Assembly: GCA_944332375.1 (NCBI GenBank)
Contig: CALVJU010000116.1
Span: 1-12,227, forward strand
Reading direction: 5' to 3'
Origin: an uncultured Bacilli bacterium
GTDB lineage: Bacteria > Bacillota_I > Bacilli_A > RF39 > UBA660
DNA: 12,227 nucleotides
Positions 6,300 to 12,227 of this stretch are shown piece after piece. The translations under genes and the position numbers were made by a program. The notes beneath the pieces were generated by a model. That model was not told the origin of the DNA, did not search any database, and saw nothing but the letters and a program-made list of their open reading frames with translations. Position 1 is the first letter of the stretch. Every line of letters begins with the position of its first letter.

Positions 6300-6311
6300 A
6301 GGAGGGGTGAA

Positions 6312-6962
6312 GTGAAAGAACAACTGATTTTAGAAAATCAGAGATTGATCTATTCAATTTGTAATCGTTATCCATACGAAGAAAAAGAAGATTTATTTCA
6401 AGTTGGAGTGACTGGATTATTAAAAGCATATCAAAATTATGATGAGAAATGGAATACAAAGTTTACGACTTATGCTTATCCCTATATATTAGGAGAAATA
6501 AGAAAATATGTTAGAGAAAATAAAGGGATTAAAATTAGTCGTGAAATTCACAAACTCTCTTTAGAGATTGATCGGTATCAACTTCTGTTTTATCAACAAA
6601 CAGAACGGTTCGCAACTCCAGAAGAGTTGGCGATACACTTTCAGAAAAGTGAATTAGAAATTATTCAAGCGATGAATTCAAAAAATGCTTTACAAAGTGC
6701 AGATACTCCTATTGTAGAAGATGGAAAAGAAATGAATTTATATGATGTAACACCAAGTCCTAAGAAACAAGATATTGATGAATTATTGGACTTAAAAGAG
6801 GCATTATTAAAACTAGAAGAGGAAGAACGACAACTGATTTGTAATCGTTATTACAAGGATATGAGTCAAACAGAATTATCTCATATCATGGGAATGAGTC
6901 AAGTTCAAATTTCTAGAAAAGAGCAAAAGGTTTTGAAGAAATTAAACCATATGTTACATTAA
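6312..6962 (+). CDS. sigF: Sporulation-type sigma factor, SigF/SigG group
   Basis: The product has 216 residues, shorter than Bacillus subtilis SigF or SigG (roughly 255-260). It starts at GTG 6312 behind a very strong AGGAGGGGTGA. Region 2 is at about residues 8-72 (EDLFQVGVTGLLKAYQNYD, then FTTYAYPYILGEIRKYVREN), with core binding and -10 recognition. Region 3 is at about 74-125 (REIHKLSLEID and the TPEELAIHF helix). Region 4 is at 160-213 with the HTH SQTELSHIMGMSQVQISRKE; the MSQVQISRKEQKVL end closely resembles that of SigF/SigG. Lying directly after spoIIAA, it corresponds to spoIIAC (sigF), which directs early forespore transcription. SpoIIAB, the anti-sigma factor that should hold it inactive, is absent from the locus. 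SigG or a general-stress SigB-type factor is a less likely alternative. Confidence 0.85.
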   Translation: MKEQLILENQRLIYSICNRYPYEEKEDLFQVGVTGLLKAYQNYDEKWNTKFTTYAYPYILGEIRKYVRENKGIKISREIHKLSLEIDRYQLLFYQQTERFATPEELAIHFQKSELEIIQAMNSKNALQSADTPIVEDGKEMNLYDVTPSPKKQDIDELLDLKEALLKLEEEERQLICNRYYKDMSQTELSHIMGMSQVQISRKEQKVLKKLNHMLH

Positions 6963-7017
6963 AGAGAATCTTTTTCATCTTTTTTCTTGATTTGATAACA
7001 ATTTGCAAGAATTCTAC

Positions 7018-7046
7018 TTGACAAAAAGATCATTTGCATTTAAGAT
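7018..7046 (+). promoter_or_regulatory. Sigma-A-type promoter for the adhesin-sortase operon
   Basis: Perfect TTGACA (7018-7023), 17-base spacer, then TAAGAT (7041-7046; four of six). The predicted start near 7053 leaves a leader of about 108 bases. Confidence 0.65.
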
Positions 7047-7079
7047 AAGTAACCATTCAGGGGAGTTTATGGTTATTTA
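7046..7079 (+). repeat. Inverted repeat at the predicted transcription start of the adhesin gene
   Basis: TAAGTAACCAT (7046-7056) and ATGGTTATTTA (7069-7079) are inverted copies with one mismatch in 11, which would be a G-U pair in RNA. The 12-base loop contains AGGGGAG. Because the arms begin at the -10, this could be an operator on DNA; if transcription starts earlier it would be an RNA stem-loop. Confidence 0.6.
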
Positions 7080-7090
7080 GATAACAATGC

Positions 7091-7143
7091 GAAAAAAGCA
7101 ACTTTTCTCTGAACAAAATATTACGAATGCCATATCGTAGTAA
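7091..7143 (+). promoter_or_regulatory. Leader with two further stem-loops before the adhesin gene
   Basis: GAAAAAAG (7091-7098) pairs with CTTTTCTC (7102-7109), one mismatch, loop CAA. TTACGA (7121-7126) pairs with TCGTA (7135-7139), continuing to TAA past one bulged G. No T-run follows either stem. I could not match the leader to a known riboswitch class. The ribosome binding site AAGGAGG (7146-7152) lies just after. Confidence 0.4.
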
Positions 7144-7160
7144 AGAAGGAGGAGAAAGAC

Positions 7161-9533
7161 ATGGCAAAACACTTTAAGTATTTTGGTTTCGTTGTATGTT
7201 TCGTCTGTGCATTTTTCCTAATTGGAATGAATGTAAATGCACAAGAAATTACAATTGATCCAAATATGAGTCAAGATGAAATTGACGGAAAATTAATTGG
7301 TGCAACATCACAAGATAGTATTGTAATAGCACCAGGTGATTACAGCACTGAAAAAAATGGTAAAAATTATCACAAAATCATTAACGTGACAAAAGATAAT
7401 CTATCATTTGTAATCAGTGGTAATTACACAGAATTACAATTTATCAATCGTGCAAATGGTACAAAAATTACAGCAAATAATGCAACGATTGATGGAAATG
7501 CAAGCACAGAAGGAAATGCAAGTGCAGCATTATTCATTGAAGAAGGTTCTATGTATTTGAAAGGAAATCTTACATTAGTAGATCATAATCATGGTGTACG
7601 TTTAGGATATAAAAATGCTGGAACAAATATTTATAGTGCACTTACTTTAACAGAGTTTGCAACACTAAATATTAATGATAATGTACTAACGAATAGTAAT
7701 CAACACGGATATTATGGTGGTGGTTATGATGATCCCGATTCATCAGTTTACTCATCATATGTTGATAAAGGTCAAGGAAACGGAACAAGTGGTTCTGCAA
7801 TTGATGTTCGTGGAAAAGGTAATACAAGTCTTACTTTAAAAAGTAATGCAAAATTAAATATTAATAACAATATTGGTGCAGGTATTTTCGCAATTAATGT
7901 AACAAACTTTACATTTAATTTAGAAAGTAATTCTTATGCACTATTTACAAATAATGGTCAAGGTATTTGTATGAATACTGATTATCCAGATAGCGTAAAT
8001 ATTAATTTAGACCATGCAATATTAGATATTAATCATAATCATAGTAATGGAATTACAGGACAAAGTCTTCCATATATTTTAAATGTATCTAATGGCTCTA
8101 AATTAAATGTTAGTGATAATGGAGCAGTTGCAATTAACAATTTCTATATTATTGTAAATGACTCTACTGTTACTGCAAATAACAATGGTTCTCATGGAAT
8201 TTCAAATGTATCATTTGATGCAACAAATAGTACTATTGATACTTCTAATAATGCATATATTGGATTAAATATTTCAAAATATAATGCAGGAAAAGAAAGT
8301 ACAGATATTATCAACAGTACAATCACTGCTAACAATAACGGTGGGCCAGGAGTACGTTTCTATATCTCTAATGGAGTCACAAATATTAAAGATTCTAGTA
8401 TTACAACAAATAAAAATGGATATGGTGATGATATTTACGGTTTTGGAGAAAAACCTGGAGATTCTGGTTATTGGGCTGGAATAGTCGCAAAAGGAGATTT
8501 ATATATTTCTAACTCTACTATGATGAGTGATGGAGTCAGTGGATATTCTCTTTATGATGATAAAAATGGAGAAGCAAAATTCCATGTTTTAGAAGACTCT
8601 GTGATTGTTAGTAATGGAGAAGAATCCAATGATATTTTCGATGATTATAACTCAGAAAATCATCATTCTGGAAATACGATTGTAACAGGTGGTAGTTTAC
8701 AAATTGATTCTGATAATGTAACAGCTTCTGATTCTTTAAATGATCGTTATCATTCAGAACAAAATCCAACGATGCCAGATGGAACTGGATCAAAAGAAGA
8801 GGTTCAATTTGCTGGACCAGTAAATAGTGATTATACAGCTCTAACACAATTTGTATTACATCAAGATGTAAACAAAGAAGTAGGAGGAGAAGGTTCTCAC
8901 GTATTTACATATATTGATCCAAATACAGGAAGAGTTTATCGTTATCAATTTAGATATAATCAATTAGGAGAAGATTTAGATCCTACTGTTTTTGGAAGAG
9001 CATACGTATGGGCTCCAACGTCTATTGTACATTATGATGCAACAGAAGGATTTATCTCTAACTTTGGAACTTCTGGTAGAGTGATCTTTGGATCTTCTAT
9101 GACAGAAGCAATTGTAGGTCTTAATACAAGATTTGCAAGTGACGTTACTATTTTTGGAAATAGTATGAATTTAGCTGAAAAGATTTTAGCAACTGCCTCT
9201 CGTGAAGGATATGTCTTCTTAGGATGGTATATTGCTGATGATCAAGAATTAGCGCAAAAATATGCAAGTGAAGGAAACTTCGAAGCATTATATGAACTTT
9301 TAAATACTGAATTTAATGCCAGTACAAAGATTATGGTAGATGGAACACCAGTAGAAGAATTAACTGTTTATGCAAAATGGGGAAAGATGAATACTGGTAC
9401 AACGATTGATCCAGAAGTCAATCCACCAAAGACAGGTGTTCAAGAAGCAGGTGTATCTATGACATATGTATTACTTGCTATGAGTGGTAGTCTTTGTGCT
9501 TATGCGAAAAGAAAAGAAATTCGTGGAGAATAA
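7161..9533 (+). CDS. Sortase-anchored beta-helix surface protein (adhesin-like)
   Basis: The product has 790 residues; ATG 7161 follows AAGGAGG at 7146-7152. A signal peptide covers residues 1-27 (hydrophobic core 9-22, cleavage probably after NVNA). Residues about 50-510 are rich in Asn, Ser and Thr, with repeating strands such as STITANNNG and SSITTNKNG; this pattern suggests a right-handed parallel beta-helix like those of adhesins and polysaccharide-binding proteins. Residues about 560-745 end in an InlB/Flg_new-type repeat (REGYVFLGWY, then ELTVYAKWG). A spacer then gives NPPKTG (754-759), a hydrophobic segment (about 766-783) and a basic tail KRKEIRGE: a complete cell-wall sorting signal. 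PPKTG fits the (S/P)PXTG motif of Clostridioides difficile sortase B. The next gene is a class B sortase, so the two form a substrate-enzyme unit. I see no pectate-lyase active site, so adhesion is more likely than catalysis. The ligand is unknown. Confidence 0.88.
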   Translation: MAKHFKYFGFVVCFVCAFFLIGMNVNAQEITIDPNMSQDEIDGKLIGATSQDSIVIAPGDYSTEKNGKNYHKIINVTKDNLSFVISGNYTELQFINRANGTKITANNATIDGNASTEGNASAALFIEEGSMYLKGNLTLVDHNHGVRLGYKNAGTNIYSALTLTEFATLNINDNVLTNSNQHGYYGGGYDDPDSSVYSSYVDKGQGNGTSGSAIDVRGKGNTSLTLKSNAKLNINNNIGAGIFAINVTNFTFNLESNSYALFTNNGQGICMNTDYPDSVNINLDHAILDINHNHSNGITGQSLPYILNVSNGSKLNVSDNGAVAINNFYIIVNDSTVTANNNGSHGISNVSFDATNSTIDTSNNAYIGLNISKYNAGKESTDIINSTITANNNGGPGVRFYISNGVTNIKDSSITTNKNGYGDDIYGFGEKPGDSGYWAGIVAKGDLYISNSTMMSDGVSGYSLYDDKNGEAKFHVLEDSVIVSNGEESNDIFDDYNSENHHSGNTIVTGGSLQIDSDNVTASDSLNDRYHSEQNPTMPDGTGSKEEVQFAGPVNSDYTALTQFVLHQDVNKEVGGEGSHVFTYIDPNTGRVYRYQFRYNQLGEDLDPTVFGRAYVWAPTSIVHYDATEGFISNFGTSGRVIFGSSMTEAIVGLNTRFASDVTIFGNSMNLAEKILATASREGYVFLGWYIADDQELAQKYASEGNFEALYELLNTEFNASTKIMVDGTPVEELTVYAKWGKMNTGTTIDPEVNPPKTGVQEAGVSMTYVLLAMSGSLCAYAKRKEIRGE

Positions 9534-9535
9534 TG

Positions 9536-10240
9536 ATGAAAATCATTACTAAGAAAAGAATTCTATTGATTGTTATTCTTCTCTTAGTTGGGGGATTTGG
9601 TTATCAATTTTTCTTGCCAACTGAAAAACAGGATAAGAAGAAACTAGATGTGGTAAAACAGGAAGTGGAACTGTTAGAAGCTTCTACAACAAATGAAGTA
9701 GAAGATTATCAAGAACACTTTCAAAATGCAGATATTGTTGGAAAATTATCTTTTGAAAATACCAACTTATCAATTCCTGTTGTTCAAGGAGATGACAATG
9801 AATACTATTTAAATCATTTGATTGATCATTCTAAAAATAGTTTAGGAAGTGTCTTCTTAGATTATAGAAATCAGTTAAGTGATCGAAAATTAATTATTTA
9901 TGGGCATAATTCAGAAAATGTAACGACAGATTTTCACATCTTGGAAAATTATTTAAATAAGAACTATTATTCATCTCATCGAAATCTGATTTGGGAGACA
10001 GATGAGAAAACAAGTACTTATCAAATTTTCTCTGTTTATATTGCACGAACAGATTATCAACATGTGAATTTAAACTTTACACAGGAAGAATATGCAACAC
10101 ATCTTTCTTGGCTAAAAGAGCAATCTATTTATGATACAGAAGTAGAAGTATCTAGTTATGATGAAATTCTTCTTTTACAAACTTGTTATGTGGAAGAAGA
10201 GAATGCTTATCTAATTGTGGCAGGAAAGAAAATCGCATAA
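9536..10240 (+). CDS. Class B sortase with substituted catalytic Arg
   Basis: The product has 234 residues. Two starts are possible: ATG 9533, overlapping the adhesin stop as TAATG, and ATG 9536, which is 7 bases after GGAG (9525-9528) and is preferred. A membrane anchor at residues 8-27 precedes the sortase fold. Family features are NLSIPVVQGDDNEYYLNH (77-94), the catalytic His124 in IIYGHNS, and the catalytic Cys217 in LLLQTCY. In class B enzymes an Arg follows, as in the R-V/I-V-V-x-A-K strand; here that strand reads AYLIVAGKK, so Tyr225 stands at the Arg position. The frame is intact and ends normally after KKIA. The expected substrate is the NPPKTG protein encoded just upstream, with which it is translationally coupled. 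A strong terminator follows, so the two genes form a closed operon. Activity is uncertain because of the Arg change. Confidence 0.92.
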   Translation: MKIITKKRILLIVILLLVGGFGYQFFLPTEKQDKKKLDVVKQEVELLEASTTNEVEDYQEHFQNADIVGKLSFENTNLSIPVVQGDDNEYYLNHLIDHSKNSLGSVFLDYRNQLSDRKLIIYGHNSENVTTDFHILENYLNKNYYSSHRNLIWETDEKTSTYQIFSVYIARTDYQHVNLNFTQEEYATHLSWLKEQSIYDTEVEVSSYDEILLLQTCYVEEENAYLIVAGKKIA

Positions 10241-10244
10241 AATG

Positions 10245-10278
10245 AAAATAGCAATCTATGAGGGATTGCTATTTTTTT
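10245..10278 (+). terminator. Strong intrinsic terminator after the sortase gene
   Basis: AAAATAGCAATC (10245-10256) pairs perfectly with GATTGCTATTTT (10264-10275), 12 pairs, loop of seven, followed by T to 10278. It starts five bases after the stop. Confidence 0.93.
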
Positions 10279-10290
10279 CTATAGGAAATA

Positions 10291-10299
10291 TGATATAAT
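10291..10299 (+). promoter_or_regulatory. Extended -10 promoter of the hemW operon
   Basis: TGATATAAT contains a perfect TATAAT (10294-10299) with the TGn extension at 10291-10293. No -35 is recognisable because the preceding bases are the terminator T-run; an extended -10 can compensate for that. Confidence 0.65.
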
Positions 10300-10325
10300 T
10301 GAGATGTAGTAGAAGGTGAATAGGT

Positions 10326-10589
10326 ATGAAGCAAAAATGGTTTCACATGACTCTAAAAGAGTTATTTTCGTTAGAAGATGAAGAAAGTGCAAAAGAATTT
10401 GCCAAGTTTTATCACGGACAATTTCAAAGATTGTTAAGTAAAGTAGAAAATCAAGACGAGTTTACTTTTTCAAAACCAATGGATACATTGACACCAGAAG
10501 ATATGATGAAAGAAGTACTTGCTTACTATCAAAAGATTGGTATTTCTAAAGAAGAAGTAAAGGAATTATTAACTCATCATGGCGACTAG
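10326..10589 (+). CDS. Small hypothetical protein coupled to hemW
   Basis: The product has 87 residues; ATG 10326 has AAGGTGA at 10313-10319. It is soluble, rich in Glu, Lys and Phe, with probably three or four helices: about 8-36 (LKELFSLEDEESAKEFAKFY) and two near the end (TPEDMMKEVLAYYQKIG, SKEEVKELLTHHG). No membrane segment, Cys pair or known motif is visible, and I do not recognise the family. It is the first gene of an operon with its own promoter, and its last 11 bases overlap the hemW start. That overlap and the lack of a well-placed site before hemW suggest that hemW translation depends on this gene. A link to HemW function is only inferred from position. Confidence 0.8.
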   Translation: MKQKWFHMTLKELFSLEDEESAKEFAKFYHGQFQRLLSKVENQDEFTFSKPMDTLTPEDMMKEVLAYYQKIGISKEEVKELLTHHGD

Positions 10590-11667
10590 TTGTTATGTCC
10601 ATATTCCGTTTTGTGATGATATTTGCACTTATTGTGACTTTTGTAAAATTTATAAAAAAAGTGGAAATGTTTTAAAATATTTAAATGCTTTAAAGCAAGA
10701 GATTCAAAAATATTATCGTGGTGAAGCGTTAAAGACACTCTATGTGGGTGGTGGAACACCAAGTTCTCTTTCTTTATCAGAATTAAAACAATTATTTCAA
10801 ATATTAGATATATTTGTAAAAGAAGAACAAATAGAGTATACCGTAGAATGTAATATTGAATCTATTACAAGAGAAAAATTGCTTCTTTTTCAACAATATG
10901 GTGTGAATCGGATTAGTATTGGAATTGAATCTGTTGATGAGAAAAGCATTCAACTTTTGGGACGCCATCATACAAAAAAACAGGTAGAAGATGTGATCCA
11001 CATGGTGAAAGAAGTAGGATTTACCAATATCAATGTTGATTTGATGTATGCTTTTCCGTGGCAGACAAAGTCTTCTTTTCTCAATGATCTTTCTTTTTTC
11101 TGTTCATTGAAAGTTCCCCATATCTCTACTTATTCTTTGATTTTGGAAGAACATACTGTTCTATATCAAAAAAAGTTAGAACCAATTGCCGAAGAACTTG
11201 ATTTATGGATGTATCAAAAAATTGAAGAAACATTAAAAGAACTTGGATATCATCACTATGAATTTAGTAATTTTGCAATGCCAGGATATGAATCAAACCA
11301 TAATTTAGTTTATTGGAATAATGAAAAGTATTATGGCTTTGGATTGGGTGCAAGTGGTTATATTGATTCTATTCGTTATCAAAATACTAGAAGTATTTTG
11401 AAATATGTTTCTGGTATTCCACGTCTCGAAGAACATCAATTATCTAAAAAGGAAGAAATGGAAAATGAATGTATTTTAGGACTACGAAAAATGGAGGGAA
11501 TTTCTAAAGAACGTTTTTTAAAAAAATTTCACATTCCTATAGAAGAAGTTTTTCCTATTCAAAAATTAAAAGAAAAACAATTTTTAGAGGAAAAAAATGG
11601 GTATCTTTATATTCCTGAAAAGTATTTATATATTTCAAATGAAATTTTATTAGAATTCATCGATTAG
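10579..11667 (+). CDS. hemW: Radical SAM heme chaperone HemW
   Basis: The product has 362 residues, near the usual 370-380. ATG 10579 overlaps the preceding gene by 11 bases; the nearest site, AAAGGA (10559-10564), is 14 bases away. The N-terminus is typical: YVHIPFCDDICTYCDFCKIY, with the [4Fe-4S] ligands Cys12, Cys16 and Cys19 (CxxxCxxC) and an extra Cys22. The SAM-binding GGGTPSSL is at 58-65. Further family motifs are VECNIESITREKL (89-101), GVNRISIGIES, GRHHT, NVDLMYAFPWQT and the later YEFSNFAMPGYESNHNLVYW. The C-terminal HemN_C-like domain is present (about 290-362). HemW was long annotated as coproporphyrinogen III oxidase, but the family is now taken as heme-binding chaperones that deliver heme to membrane proteins; true HemN has a CxxxCxxCxC motif instead. 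No heme gene lies in the window, and the common lepA-hemW-hrcA setting is not seen. Confidence 0.93.
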   Translation: MATSCYVHIPFCDDICTYCDFCKIYKKSGNVLKYLNALKQEIQKYYRGEALKTLYVGGGTPSSLSLSELKQLFQILDIFVKEEQIEYTVECNIESITREKLLLFQQYGVNRISIGIESVDEKSIQLLGRHHTKKQVEDVIHMVKEVGFTNINVDLMYAFPWQTKSSFLNDLSFFCSLKVPHISTYSLILEEHTVLYQKKLEPIAEELDLWMYQKIEETLKELGYHHYEFSNFAMPGYESNHNLVYWNNEKYYGFGLGASGYIDSIRYQNTRSILKYVSGIPRLEEHQLSKKEEMENECILGLRKMEGISKERFLKKFHIPIEEVFPIQKLKEKQFLEEKNGYLYIPEKYLYISNEILLEFID

Positions 11668-11683
11668 AAAGGATGTATGATTT

Positions 11684-12227
11684 ATGAATGAAAAAAAGAT
11701 TCAAGTATTTCAAAGAGAAATTCATTATATTCGATCAGAACGTTATCGAGAAAATATGAAAAAGTTGGTTTCTTATTTACCGGATTATTTTTTTGAGATT
11801 CCAGCGAGCTCGACAGGAAAATATCATCCTAGTTATGCATTAGGAGAGGGAGGACTTGTTCGTCATACAAAGGCTGCTGTTCGAATTGCGTATGAGTTGT
11901 TAAATGATGAGAGCATCGGTTATCAGTTTCAAAAAGAAGAAAAAGATATGATTTTGATGGCACTCATTCTTCATGATGGATTAAAAAATGGAGATCCAAA
12001 GGAAAAATATACAAGATTTGATCATCCGCTATTAGTTTGTCAGATGATCGAAAGTCATAAAGAAGATTTGACTCTAACAGAAAATGAAATCAAAGCTATG
12101 ACAAATATGATATCTAGTCATATGGGACCATGGAATCAAGATTATAATGGAGTTGAAGTATTACCAGTTCCATCTAATAAATATCAACGTTTTGTTCATA
12201 TGTGTGATTTTCTGGCTAGTCGTAAGT
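11684..12227 (+). CDS. HD-domain metal-dependent hydrolase, N-terminal 181 residues (cut by right edge)
   Basis: An open frame runs from ATG 11684 to the window edge, 181 complete codons. The site AAGGA is at 11669-11673; an earlier ATG at 11677 stops after four codons. The expected HD-superfamily metal ligands are all visible: His61 in GGLVRHTKAA, His97-Asp98 in LHDGLKNG, His114 in FDHPLLV, His146 in SSHMGPW and Asp175 in MCDFLAS. The set H...HD...H...H...D suggests a metal-dependent phosphohydrolase acting on nucleotides or nucleic acids; the substrate cannot be named. The arrangement is of the type seen in the HD part of YhaM-like exonucleases and in small stand-alone HD proteins, but no OB-fold precedes it here. 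It follows hemW by 16 bases and is probably co-transcribed with it. Confidence 0.88.
   Translation, partial: MNEKKIQVFQREIHYIRSERYRENMKKLVSYLPDYFFEIPASSTGKYHPSYALGEGGLVRHTKAAVRIAYELLNDESIGYQFQKEEKDMILMALILHDGLKNGDPKEKYTRFDHPLLVCQMIESHKEDLTLTENEIKAMTNMISSHMGPWNQDYNGVEVLPVPSNKYQRFVHMCDFLASRK

Noticed and set aside
6357..6851. Exact 15-base repeat ATTTGTAATCGTTAT at 6357-6371 and 6837-6851 within the sigma gene
   Set aside because: Both copies encode ICNRY in different domains; one 15-base match in 12 kb of AT-rich DNA is compatible with chance.
6961..6975. Possible terminator after the sigma gene (AAAGA-GAA-TCTTT followed by T)
   Set aside because: Five weak pairs with a three-base loop and almost no GC; too poor to call.
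8284..8484. Plus-strand 66-codon ORF within the adhesin gene
   Set aside because: Out-of-frame shadow of the Asn-rich repeats; no ribosome binding site.

Overview
The window comes from a low-GC Gram-positive bacterium of the Bacillota. The signs are strongly AT-rich DNA, AGGAGG/AAGGTGA-type ribosome binding sites, a SAM-I (S-box) riboswitch, a class B sortase with a PPKTG-type substrate, a PadR regulator, and a forespore-type SpoIIAA/sigma pair behind a Spo0A-box-like sequence. TGA serves as a stop codon (ends of the genes at 2659-2661 and 6297-6299), so this is not the mycoplasma genetic code. An uncultured gut Bacilli/Erysipelotrichia-like lineage fits best, but that placement is inference. 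No tRNA, rRNA, IS element or CRISPR array is visible, and no gap without a gene exceeds about 210 bases.

Layout. A membrane protein gene runs off the left edge on the minus strand (1-245). Everything else is on the plus strand. Positions 327-1007 encode a polytopic membrane protein with a Lys-rich tail. A 208-base intergenic region (1008-1215) follows, holding a 17-codon ORF, a run of nine G and a terminator-like hairpin. Next is a secreted or membrane-anchored surface protein (1216-2661) ending at a clear terminator. A PadR regulator and a HAAS-domain membrane protein form a two-gene operon (2783-4541). A SAM-I riboswitch controls metK (4588-5845).

The second half starts with a compact sporulation locus (5952-6962): SpoIIAA followed directly by a SigF/SigG-like sigma factor, with no SpoIIAB between them. 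After a promoter and a leader rich in dyad symmetry comes a secreted beta-helix protein with an NPPKTG sorting signal (7161-9533), overlapped by its class B sortase gene (9536-10240). That sortase has Tyr where the catalytic Arg should be. A strong terminator separates this pair from a last operon: an unknown 87-residue protein, HemW, and an HD-domain hydrolase cut by the right edge.

The genes fall into three working groups: cell-surface display (surface protein, beta-helix adhesin, sortase), regulation and sporulation (PadR/HAAS, SpoIIAA/sigma), and housekeeping (MetK, HemW, HD hydrolase). The points most worth a second look are the G9 tract between a translated-looking mini-ORF and a hairpin just before a surface-protein gene, the absence of SpoIIAB from the sigma locus, the Arg-to-Tyr change in the sortase, and the symmetric leader of the adhesin gene.
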